In this document: positions 53,011 through 62,625 of the stretch, in pieces
How positions within the stretch are numbered: position 1 is the first letter of the stretch
Layout of the letters: each line of letters begins with the position of its first letter
Assembly: GCF_963678635.1 (NCBI RefSeq)
Contig: NC_087064.1
Location: forward strand, 33,642,369-33,706,368
DNA: 64,000 nt
Source of the DNA: Symsagittifera roscoffensis
Taxonomy: Eukaryota; Xenacoelomorpha; Acoela; Convolutidae
Direction: 5' to 3'
Notes under the pieces: generated by a model
What the model saw: the letters and a program-made list of their open reading frames with translations, nothing else
Told to the model about the DNA's origin: nothing
Database searches by the model: none
Program-made: the position numbers and the translations under genes

Positions 53011-54485
53011 TCCATTTGAATCCGCAATTCCTCAAGGATGCAGCTCATCTTGTCATGTAGCCTCGTCACCATCCTGGCCTCCCCCCTGGACACGTCATTC
53101 GTCCCGATCATTAGAGTTACCGTGTACACTCTTGCCATCCCTAGCATCTCAAGTGTTGCCAACATCTGTGGAGTCGCAGCTCCAGCGAAACTCAAGATCC
53201 CCGTTTGCCAATGTGATTGAATCCGGGTCAGCACCCGCAGCAGGCTGTCCCCTACGATCAGGTGGACCGCCCCCTCTGGCACACGTGGCTGCGTGAGGTA
53301 TTCCACCCAAGCCGCGTCATGGAAGCAGTCCCTCCTGACTCTCTGTGCCGTGCTCCAATCCATACGATTGTGCCTGTGGTATCTGCCTTCTGTGTTCTTC
53401 TTGTAGCTTGAGATCACCACACTCCTGATAGGTTGCTCCCTCCACGTCGGGGGTAGCTCCACTCTTGCTGGACTCTCACGATTCCTTAGCTGTAGCCTCT
53501 CGTTCTATTCTTTCAGTCGTGACGAGCTACCGCTCACCTGACTACCACTCGGGGTTGAACTTGGGTATACCCAGGCAGCGCGACGTCCATCAATGGGCGT
53601 ATTGTTTGTGTCTCTAGGCCACGCAGGGAGGACGTTGATTCAGTTGGTATCCACACCTCCAACCCCTCATTCATATGCTCCTGAGCCGCTCGGTCAAGGT
53701 TACATCGTCCCCTCGCTCTGGGAGCTTCGTCCACCCGACTCTGGCCATGAGCCGGTAACCATTCGCTCCTTGGGCCTAGCCCCTTTCTGCATATCGAGCT
53801 CGCGTTGTCGTTGCTGGGTTCTCTCAAGTTCCGACTTCAGCTGCTCACAATTCGCGGCATTCTCTCGCACTCTTTGCTCTTGTAGATGCTCGGCTTTCAG
53901 CATATCAAGTTCCCTCCGCGCTTGGTCCTTTTCGACGACCGCTTGATCTCTCTCCAGTTTTGCCTGATCTCTCTCATGCTTAGCTTGATCCCGGTCGAGG
54001 TTCGCTTTGTTCCTCTCCCGCTGAGTCCTCTCAAGCTCTCTCTTCACAGTACTGAGGTCCGGATACGCTTCCCCCGTTTGTTGCGCTCGCGTCATTGATG
54101 GCATCTTACTCGTGCTCTGGCCTGTAGATCTTGCTGATGGTCTGATCGGTAGTGGGAACTCCCCTGCGCCATACTCGGTGTTTTTGCTCAAGCCAGGGTT
54201 CCTTGCCAAGTCGAATCCCCTTATTCCTCCATCCACATTCCAGAACAGCCATCTGGTTTGCTCTTGGTTGGATATTCCATCAGTGGTCTAGCCGACTATT
54301 AGAACCGCTTCTGTTGCAGACTCCCGAAATTCGCCCTGTTCTTCCAATTGGAGGATGGCGTTCAGCATCACCGCCATTCTCTTATCCACTTGGGTGTAAT
54401 CCAGATCCCTCAGGCGTCTGTATAGCTCATCCAGCGTGGGCATTTTCAGGGCCGATGGCATGGATTTCCAGAATCGATCTGCCAT
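53011..54485 (-). pseudogene. Accessory ORF A, copy Y: coiled coil plus SGNH-like domain, broken
   Basis: ATG at 54485. A TAG at about 54289 stands where X reads Tyr. The coiled coil (54236-53700) is intact, then the frame shifts near 53720 and again near 53510. SGNH blocks I to III (IVGDSLLR, SFAGAATPQML, MIGTNDVSRG) are open together with the following helix, so Y keeps the frame where X lost it. The rest of the domain, including block V, is deleted at 53010, where the ORF is fused out of frame to ORF B. Confidence 0.7.
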
Positions 54486-54971
54486 TTCAATAATTTCTAG
54501 ATGATCTTGAGTATTAACCAACTTGTGAATACCAACTTGAGAACTACCTTACCAACTTGAGTTTTAACGTATCAACTTGAGTACTTGAAAATTTACTTCT
54601 TGAAGCGTTGTTCAACTTGTGTGTTCGTTCAAGAACTTCTTTTCTTTCAATTGAGTGTAGTTGGGTAGTCAATTTGACTTTACCAAATCAATCTGAAAAA
54701 AACACTTGATTTTTAGACTAACATGCTATATTCCTAACCTAAAACCCCCTTAGCCACTATAGTTAAAACCTTTTCCTTTTCGTTCTACTAAAATAGTTCA
54801 ATTGGAACTTTTCTAAAAGCATGCAGATTCATTTTATGTTTTAGCACCATCAATCATTTAAAATTTAATTGTGATGCCAATCACCTTTTTAAGATCCTTT
54901 TACCTGTGCCGTGCCCCAATACCCAACGTGAGATCCCTTCATACCCAACTCGAGACCCCCATGTACCCGAC
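54486..54971 (-). other. Non-coding spacer between macro-like module and ORF A, copy Y
   Basis: AT-rich and without ORFs, homologous to 48780-49290. The acceptor-like tttttcag on minus (about 54700) is kept. Confidence 0.5.
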
Positions 54972-56503
54972 TCAGGCGATGCTCAAGTAGTATTTCTTGT
55001 GCAGATGTACCACTATCTCCGTTTCCGCGAAGACCACGTGTAGGATAGCGTATAATTCCCTTGGGCTCAACTTGCCCCTGTTTGGGTCATAGACCGGCAT
55101 TGAGACCTCCGTTATCCTTCTTTCAATCATAAAGTCTCGTAGTCTTGTTAGTGCATCACGTGTTCAGGATCGATCGTGTTCCTGTCATTGACCCTCGTCA
55201 CTAGGAAGCACAGGTATTTGCCTGGGACTTGTGCTACTGATGGTGGAAGCGCAGCCATTCCTCCCAGCCCCGGTCTCTGTCTAAACAGAAACTCCACGTT
55301 CTGGTACTCTCTCTTAAAGTCAGCCTCCAGTCTTGATTTGAAACTCATGTCGGCCGTGATACAGATTACGCTAGTCCTGTCTGACAGAATGAAGTCACTA
55401 TCCGTTATCAGGATGTTTTCCGAGTATTCGTTTGGTATTTCAAACTTCGTTTTGAAATTCCGTCCTATGGTAGGCTCAGCCTCCTCCCCATCCAGTTCCA
55501 GTCCGCTTGTTTCTCTCACTTCCCTGAGTTTCTTTATCATTAAATATTCGGTGTGGGTAAGTCCTACCCCCACTCCCTGGACATAAATGTTTATCGACGT
55601 CCCCGTCGATGATGCTGGGTCTGAAATATCTGGCGGAATGTCGAGCGGCCTGTCTGTTGCCGTCCAGCCGAAGAGAGGATTTTCCGTTTTCATGTGCTTT
55701 CCCGCTGATATGTCAACTTGTTGTATGCTTTGTCCTTCGTCGCTTCCGTTCTTGACATCGCGCATCCATTCTAATATCCTCAAGTTCGTATTCTCCCTCC
55801 TCTCTATCTCGCTCTGTTCCAAATCCGTCTTCCGCTCTGGTGTCGAGTAGTCTTCCTGTGGGTAGTGTTCATTATCACTGATGATTTGCCATTCATCATC
55901 AGCCGCCAGTTCGCCCACACTTAGTAGCTCTTTGCTTAGATCATCGGGTTGTATCTCATCAATCAGGAAATCGTCGACGTACCTGTTGTACCTCATGCCT
56001 GTCCGTTTGCGATTGCCACTCCTTGTCCCCGCTGGTATCGATAGATCTGGTTCTGTCCACTTCGTCATCTCACCTTGCTCCGGATCGTTCCAGTCTTCTT
56101 CCACAAAAGATTCCGCTTCAGAGTCCGCTTCTATTTCTTCATTGTCATCCAAACTCAAGTTCTCATTGCCATCATTTTTCTCTCTGGTGCCTTTTTCGTT
56201 CACTTCACATGCTGGCTCCACCAGTAGGTACTCAAGTCCCTCCATGTCCTTTGGTATACACCAGTCCTCTGGGGATGGGACATGAGGCTTCAGATTTTCA
56301 TAATGTGCTGCTCGCCCAGTACTCAAGCGGTAGAACCGTCCTTGTTGATGTACTTCCGTTATCATGAATGGTCCTCTCCATTTCTTGAGTAGTTTCTTTG
56401 TCCCTTTGGGCGGTATGACATTCTGGAAGACCCACACGTACTGGCCCACCTCATATGGCTTCGCTTGTAATATCTTTTCATCATATTTCTTGCGCTGTCT
56501 CAT
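54972..56503 (-). CDS. Integrase C-terminal domain, acidic linker and macro-domain-like module
   Basis: Follows the integrase core. First comes the GPY/F-type module (WRGPFMITEVHQQGRFYRL), then about 230 acidic, probably disordered residues, then a globular module at about 55430-54972. It shows strands and helices in the order of a macro domain: NILITDSDF, SVICITADMSFKSRLEADFK, LGGMAALPPSV, GKYLCFLVTRVND, PEHVMLALTRLRDFM, ITEVSMPVYDPNRG and LHVVFAETEIVVHL. This parallels the TARG1/Poa1p clade (D, C-S-D, G-A, Y-LITK, L-SL, SMPRIGCG, VF-T-I). The ADP-ribose loop residues (Met-Gly-Gly-like loop, GCGLD) are not conserved, so binding is uncertain. A 4-base deletion at about 55152 breaks the frame; the module ends at TGA 54972. 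Confidence 0.65.
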
Positions 56504-56548
56504 TTGTGCTTGCGCAGTGTTCCTCCTGCATAGCTCGTTTAGTTCCTT

Positions 56549-57433
56549 CTATCTCCTGATCACTTCTTTCACGTAAGCTTGAGAGGACGTCCTCTTCGCT
56601 TCGTATTCCGGGTAAAAGAATGTCAGGGGCGTTGCTCTCTCCCTGCCCGTCAACATCATGAAAGGACTGATGCCCGTTGTTGAGTGTTGCGTACTGTTGT
56701 ACGCCCCTACGACTTGCGGCAGATATTTATCCCAGTCTTTCATGTATCTTGAGCAGTATACCCTCAGCATGTTCACCAACGTTCTATTCTGTCTCTCTTC
56801 CAGCCCGTTGGTCTGAGGATGGTAAGTCGTTGAGAGTGCTTGAGCAATGTGTGACCTCTTCATTAATTCTTTGGTCAAATCCCCCACAAAGGCCTTGCCG
56901 TTGTCTGACTGAAAAGTCATTGGACAACCATATTTCGATATCCAATGAGTTATCAGGTGGTCACAAGTCTCCTCTGCCGAAGCTGTTTGACACGGCACCG
57001 CTTCTGCCGACTTTGTGAAGTGGTCTATTATAACCAGTATCTGGTTATACCCCGACTCCGTCATGCAGATCTGTTGATGGTCTATCTGCACCACTTCATT
57101 GAATTCTGAGCTTTCCACCGACTTGAGTGGGAATTTCATCTTCCTTGGGTCTTTTACTTGCAGGCATGACAGGCATGCATTCACCCATCTCTCGCAAGCT
57201 TTCCTCAATCCTGGCCAATCAAACCTGTGAAGTATTCTTTGTTGCACCTTGTCTATCCCCTGGTGCCCCATCTGATCGTGCGATCTGAACAACACCTGTG
57301 TTTGATACAATTGTGGTAATATGATGAGATTGTGCTTGTGTAATATCTTCTTCTCATCTTTTCTCTTGCATGCTACCACCCCGTCAGCTGTGTGATAGAG
57401 TAAATCTTTCTTTTCTTTGTAGAACTGGCTCAA
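56549..57433 (-). CDS. Integrase of the large element, copy Y
   Basis: About 294 residues open. An HHCC zinc-binding domain (RSHDQMGHQG, then CLSCLQ about 30 residues later) is followed by the catalytic core with QIDHQQI, FQSDNGKAF and the Glu in NGLEERQNRTL, i.e. the DDE set of retroviral-type integrases. Then comes the helical PFMMLTGRE segment of Ty3/gypsy integrases. It inserts element cDNA into chromosomal DNA. All three acidic residues are present. The frame is closed on both sides (57434 and about 56548), where X reads through a short variant segment. Confidence 0.85.
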   Translation of the reverse strand: MSQFYKEKKDLLYHTADGVVACKRKDEKKILHKHNLIILPQLYQTQVLFRSHDQMGHQGIDKVQQRILHRFDWPGLRKACERWVNACLSCLQVKDPRKMKFPLKSVESSEFNEVVQIDHQQICMTESGYNQILVIIDHFTKSAEAVPCQTASAEETCDHLITHWISKYGCPMTFQSDNGKAFVGDLTKELMKRSHIAQALSTTYHPQTNGLEERQNRTLVNMLRVYCSRYMKDWDKYLPQVVGAYNSTQHSTTGISPFMMLTGRERATPLTFFYPEYEAKRTSSQAYVKEVIRR

Positions 57434-57942
57434 GATCTTGTAGCTGTCCTCTTCGAGTTCAGCTGTCCCTTTTCTCCCTGGACCCCGTCCGGATCCATTT
57501 GGAGGGGTTACTTGTCATCTTGTCAATCTTTTGGGCTCTTATCAGGTCCGACAGCCTATATCTCGCCTTGACATGTTCCTTTAGTGCCATGATCTGTCCA
57601 TTCATTTCCCCAGGGTTGTGGATGTCATCATTCAGCTTCACGCATACTATCCTTTTCACGATCTTCATATCATCTTCTGGCACCAGATTTGTTCTGACAT
57701 TTGAGTTGCATGATAGTTCCCTGAATGGTTTCCTCGAAACTGCAATTCTTTCAAGTTCTTCACCTCCTCGTACTTATTGTACGTCCAAATTGTACGTTCC
57801 TGAGGATGGATCTGTTTGTACTTCCCTGTCGCGGTGTCTAATCTTCTCTTCCGCCAATATCATGCATAGACTATCCTGATTGTCGCTGCTCTCATCCGAG
57901 TCCTCATCCCATAGTTCACACTCCCCGGACAAATTTCCTTCT
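57434..57942 (-). pseudogene. Acidic linker between RNase H and integrase, broken
   Basis: Two or three frames carry fragments: an acidic Asp/Glu/Ser-rich piece (ELWDEDSDESSDNQDS, about 57910-57860) and a helical piece at 57683-57459 (IVCVKLNDDIHNPGEMNG). With the tail of the RNase H ORF this makes an unusually long linker ahead of the integrase. Confidence 0.5.
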
Positions 57943-59755
57943 TCAGTATCCTCTTCCTCCGTGGACGTGGACCACTCCCCGAACTTGACCTAGTCCCAGG
58001 TATTCAGCTTCTTCCTTGAACGCCACTTTCTTTTTCCTAACCCGAGTCTGTTCAAGTATGTCGTCAGGGATTTTTTCAACCAGTGACTGCACGACTTTTT
58101 TCCCATCAGGGTTAGTCACCTTCGAGGTGTTTTCATCACTAACTATCTCGCTCCTTCGCAGTATTGTGACCTCCGGTTCCTCCTTACCCTTTTCTTGGAT
58201 CACGGGTTTATCATCTGCTAGTTTCTCGAGTAACCTCATTAAGTCATCGTCTATTTGTGCATCTCCCGTTTCTACCTGGTTAAGATCATAGCCAATCTTT
58301 GACTTGAGTATTATCCCTATCGGCATCCCTCGGTTCTTCTTCAAGATTGTTTTCTCCGGAGGTTCTTTTGGTAATTCGGGGTGATCTTCTATTGGTTTGC
58401 CTGATTTGTCCAACCATCTCGTGAGTGGAAGACTGTCGTACGTTTCCTTATCCATGAAGAAGAAGCCATCCTTGATTTCAGGTCTATCTGCCTCCCTCTG
58501 TTCTTGTCTCTCGTAGAACTCCGTCTTCTTACTCAAGCTGTCAGCGTTTTGATGTTTGTCTCGTGTTCTGTGCTCAATTATCATGTTGTACCCATCCAGG
58601 CGAACTATCCACCTCCCAATGTAACTTTGGTCCATTGAGTACGTCTTCAGCCAGCTAAGTGCCCTGTTGTCGACTCGCAGCTTGAATGGCTCGCTGCCTA
58701 GGTATGCTCTATATTTCTCAACAAATGTAACCACCGCGAATATCTCTGCTTTCGGTGCCCCGTACTTCATTTCCGTGTCACTTAAGACTTTGCTCCCGTA
58801 CGCTATTGGTCGCAAGACTGTCTTCCCGTTCCATTCTTGTTCCTGATGAAGAATTCCAGAAATTGCTACTACCGACGCATCCGTGTCCAGCACGTACATC
58901 CTTTTCTCTGTTGGCATCCCTAGTACTGGTGCCTCGCAAAATTCTTTCCTTATTCTCTGGAATGACTCTTCTGCTGCGTTGTTCCACGTGAACTTCTTGC
59001 CCTTGTGTCTCATTAACTGTCGCATCGGGCATACCTTGTCTGCATAGCCTTTGATGAATTCTCTGTAGTAATTCGCAAAACCCAGGAAGCTCATCAATTG
59101 GTGTTCCGTTTTTGGCGATTTCCAAGTTAGAACTGCTTCTACTGCATCTGGATCTGGTCTGATGCCGTGTCTGTCCACCATCCTGCCCCAGTATTTTATC
59201 AAATCCTTGAGTATCTCGCACTTTGATGGTTTACACTTTAGCCCCGACCTCTTCATACACGCAACACCTCGTCAAGTCTCTCAATGTGGTCTTCTAGTGT
59301 GGGTGTCCCTATTACCACGTCATCCACATAGCACATTACCGGATTGTCGTACTTTTTTATCACACCTATCAGCGCGTGTGCCATCAACCGCTGAAATGTG
59401 GCGGTGCCATTGCAAAGACCAAACGGCATCCGTTTCCATTCAAACAGACCCAACCCTGTCTTGTCCCTGTCCTGCTTCCTGAGCGGTACTTGTCAGAAGG
59501 CCGAACCTAAATCAAGAGTCGTAAAAAACTTTGCGTCACCTAACTTCGAGAGGCTCTCATCAATTCTAGGTATGGGATAGGCATACTTCACCGTGACGAA
59601 GTTCAGGTATCGAAAGTCACAACAAAACCTCAATTGGTCGCCTTTCTTTTTGGCCATCACTACTCCACACGCCAACGGTGATTTGGATGGTTCTATCATG
59701 TCCTACTCTAGTAGCGTTTCGATCTCTTTTCTGCACGCATCCGATTTGTGTGGTG
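57943..59755 (-). pseudogene. Reverse transcriptase and RNase H, copy Y
   Basis: RT fingers and palm at 59699-59493 (LRFCCDFRYLN, then FFTTLDLGSAF with the first catalytic Asp), a stop, then FEWKRMPFGLCNGTATFQRLM and the catalytic YVDD at 59453-59253. A frameshift follows, and then the RT thumb/connection (FLGFANYYREF) with RNase H at 59256-57943: YVLDTDASVVAISGIL, PKAEIFAVV, LRVDNRALSWL and HQNADSLSKK supply the acidic active-site residues. About 200 charged residues follow in the same frame. The order is that of Ty3/gypsy. At least two breaks make the RT non-functional. Confidence 0.85.
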
Positions 59756-61303
59756 TCATGCGCCTCGCCCCCTCCCTGTGCGGTACGCATTCTCCTCAAG
59801 TTCTGATTCATGCTCAACAAAATTACAACACCCGATGTCTGCCTTATGTCTCGAAAAAACTTCCTCGTTCCGCTCTAATACGTCCTTGATGGCTTCGAGC
59901 TGTTCGTCCGTTATCTTGCCTCTTAAATGTTCAAATTCCGGTAGGACCGGTTTATCACTCTGCATTTCATCTAGTGTGGGTCGTTCCGGAAAATTCGAAC
60001 AGCTCGATAGCGCATCGTCTGTCTCTGCCTTAAGTGATTTCACAAGACCTGATGAACCTTTCATTTTCTTCAATCGTCTCAAGATACAAATTTTGTCCCT
60101 ATGATTGGGACAATCAACAACTTCATTTTGTTTTTGGTTTTCAGTCATTTCATATCGAGTTTTTACTGGTAAAGCATATCCCAGCTTCCTCCCCCTCTGT
60201 ATCGTGATTGGTATGTCAAGTCTATTCAACAAGACACTGACGCAGAGACCGCTCTTCGTTATCGAGAAGGATCTTCCTAAAACAGCAGCACTTTGACTAT
60301 TTGGATTTGCGACTATGCATACCTGCTTGTTGTCACTTAGTTCATTGTAATTTTTCATTCGCAAGCTTACGATCGCCGCTTCGTTCGCCTTTAGCCTCAC
60401 CCTCCTACTCAAGAATACCGGTGCTTTGTTCTCATTCGCCATTATTAAATTTACCGGTTTGATTGCGTACCTCCTATCCGGGTTCCGTATCCTGAACATT
60501 GCGTAGTTCCTGATGAAGTCTCTGCCTAAAATGAATTGGTTAGACTCATCTGGGTTTTCTACCACAAGAAAGCTCATCCACAGGTTGCGTTCCCCCAGAT
60601 TTAGGGCTATTATTGGCGTTCTGCCCAGGACCCGCAGCGCCCCTTCGTTTGCAGCTGACATCCGTATTCTCGAGTCTATCAAATCATTTTTGTTGAAGCC
60701 CATTCGTTCCCAAGTTTCGATTGGGATAACACTCAAGACCGCTCCCGTATCAAGTCACCCACGTAACTGAGTCTTCTTGCCACTTATGTCGAGCACATGT
60801 GCTGATACATCTGCCTCTGTCCCGATGTGCATTGCATCTTCCTCAAGCATGGCGCAGTGTCCAATCGATCTCACTTTCAACTCTTCTCTTCCTACGTAGA
60901 TCTGCCCTACTAGATCTTCATCACATTTTATCATTGTTTTCGTATAGATGTTGATCTCATCTATATTCAGCATCACCTCATGCGGACCATAAGCTTCTGT
61001 GTACCTGTTATCAACTCGGACTGACTTGCTACCCCCTCTCGTGAGTAGTGCCCTCAATGCTCTAGAAGTCGTTTGTGGGCTTATACCACTCAAGTAATCT
61101 GCGTACACATCAATGTGCATTATTGTCTGGTCGCTGGGTTCGCTCAAGTTTCTCGTTACCTCATGGCCACCCAAGGTGATTATTGACATTATTCTGGCTC
61201 CGATCTTCGTTATGCCGAATGGCTTCCCTGTCACCATTTTACAGTGTTGCAGTTTCCACTTTTTGTCGACCCCGCTACAGCCTCTGGTATTGGCTGCGAG
61301 CAA
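59756..61303 (-). pseudogene. Protease region of the large element, interrupted by TGA
   Basis: From 61303: a conserved N-terminal part with GHEVTRNLSEPSDQT and YADYLSGISPQTT, ending TQLRG and TGA at 60755. Directly after the TGA, in the same frame, comes LDTGAVLSVIPIETWERMG, whose DTGA is the retropepsin active site; it is followed by FILGRDFIRNY, the ILGRD-type C-terminal motif. The second half (326 residues) includes the PVF-SRRVRL linker and the LEAIKDVLERN segment leading into RT. The single TGA is the only break in this interval; suppression is possible but decay is simpler. Confidence 0.7.
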
Positions 61304-62625
61304 CCTAATGCTTCGTTCATTTTCTGTCTTTCGATCTCTTGCTTTAGTCGTTGTTCTATTTCTTTCGCCGCCAGGTCCTGTTTCACTTTATTGATAGCTT
61401 CCGCCGCCGCTTTCTCATAATTTATCTCTAGGGCGTTCCTGGCCGTGGCTTCTATTGCACTAATAACTTGCGTTACAGCTTTCACTGTTTTCGTTGGCAG
61501 TTCCGCACTTGGTGTTTCTAAATTTTTCGTTTCAAATTCACCTTGTCTATTTCTCTGGTTCTGCACCGCTGCTAATGCCAACTTGTGTTTGGGGTGACTC
61601 TGGTTTTTGACTGCCTCCCAGAACAACGGACAGTCCATCCTGAAGTGCCCCTCTTGGTTGCAGAAGAAGCATCTTGCACCTATTTTGATGATCAAGCCAC
61701 TATAGAATTCGTGTTCCTCCATCTGGCTCATATCTTCCTCATCAGGTGCATATCCCAAACTCTTCATGCCCTGCTTGTATGTTGTGCAATCCGCCACGTG
61801 ATGATCAGCTGATCCGCAGTTTGCGCATGATCTACGTTTGTCCATGTCATCTCTGGGCTTGTACCATGACGACCTTTGTGGTTGATTCCCCCCTTGCGTA
61901 TTCCTGTTATCTGAATACGAGTATTTCTTGGGTTTCATTAGCATGTACTCTCTTGACTTATGTCTCATCTCTTCTGGAGTCGGTGCACTGTCTTTTGACA
62001 ATGTATAGTATGTTGCTAACATTGTTCTCAAGTCATCACTCTTTACCCAATCAATGAACTTTGAGGCGATGCTAAAGTTCCTTCTATTGGTGGACTCTTC
62101 CGGGTCACTCCTTCGTCTCAAGCTCTCAAGATGATCTAGGAACCTGTCTATCGGTTCATCATCCCTTTGCCTTCTCTTTTCAAATTGCATCATTGCTTGA
62201 TGACCCTTCATGCCTGACCCGAATCGATTTAACAATATCTCGAAGATTTTATCCGCAGTGTCGCGTTCCTCTTCTTTCTTCGCCACCACGCATTTCAATG
62301 CCGTGCGTTCCAAGTTGCTGAGTATCACTGTGCATGCTTGCCTCTCATCGTTCAAGTTGTCTTGTTCCAAGTGCAACCTCATGACTTCTACCCAAGTGTC
62401 AATGCATCCATCTGAATCATCCTTGAATTCTTTCGGTTTTTTGAAAGTTTTCCGGGATTTGTTGCTTCCTCTGTCACTCGAGTCGGTGTTCCTTGTGGCG
62501 AAGGCTTCTAGTGTCCTGTTCATCATTTCCCAGGTGCTTGCCCATGTCATGACATCCGGTCCCACGTTGTTGTGAGTCGTGGAGTCCCCTGGACCACTCG
62601 TTGTGTTTGCTGTTCCACTTTTCAT
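61231..62625 (-). CDS. Gag, capsid and nucleocapsid part (464 aa)
   Basis: ATG at 62625 overlaps the TGA of the upstream ORF (ATGA). Residues about 65-250 resemble a Ty3-type capsid (WVEVMRLHLEQDNL, ILLNRFGSG, PIDRFLDHLESLRRR). Two CCHC zinc knuckles follow: CANCGSADHHVADC and CFFCNQEGHFRMDC, about 60 residues apart. A basic/Gln-rich coiled region ends the ORF, which overlaps the protease-region ORF by 73 bases in another frame, as expected for a Gag-Pol frameshift. It packages the element RNA into particles. No internal stop. Confidence 0.8.
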   Translation of the reverse strand: MKSGTANTTSGPGDSTTHNNVGPDVMTWASTWEMMNRTLEAFATRNTDSSDRGSNKSRKTFKKPKEFKDDSDGCIDTWVEVMRLHLEQDNLNDERQACTVILSNLERTALKCVVAKKEEERDTADKIFEILLNRFGSGMKGHQAMMQFEKRRQRDDEPIDRFLDHLESLRRRSDPEESTNRRNFSIASKFIDWVKSDDLRTMLATYYTLSKDSAPTPEEMRHKSREYMLMKPKKYSYSDNRNTQGGNQPQRSSWYKPRDDMDKRRSCANCGSADHHVADCTTYKQGMKSLGYAPDEEDMSQMEEHEFYSGLIIKIGARCFFCNQEGHFRMDCPLFWEAVKNQSHPKHKLALAAVQNQRNRQGEFETKNLETPSAELPTKTVKAVTQVISAIEATARNALEINYEKAAAEAINKVKQDLAAKEIEQRLKQEIERQKMNEALGCSQPIPEAVAGSTKSGNCNTVKW

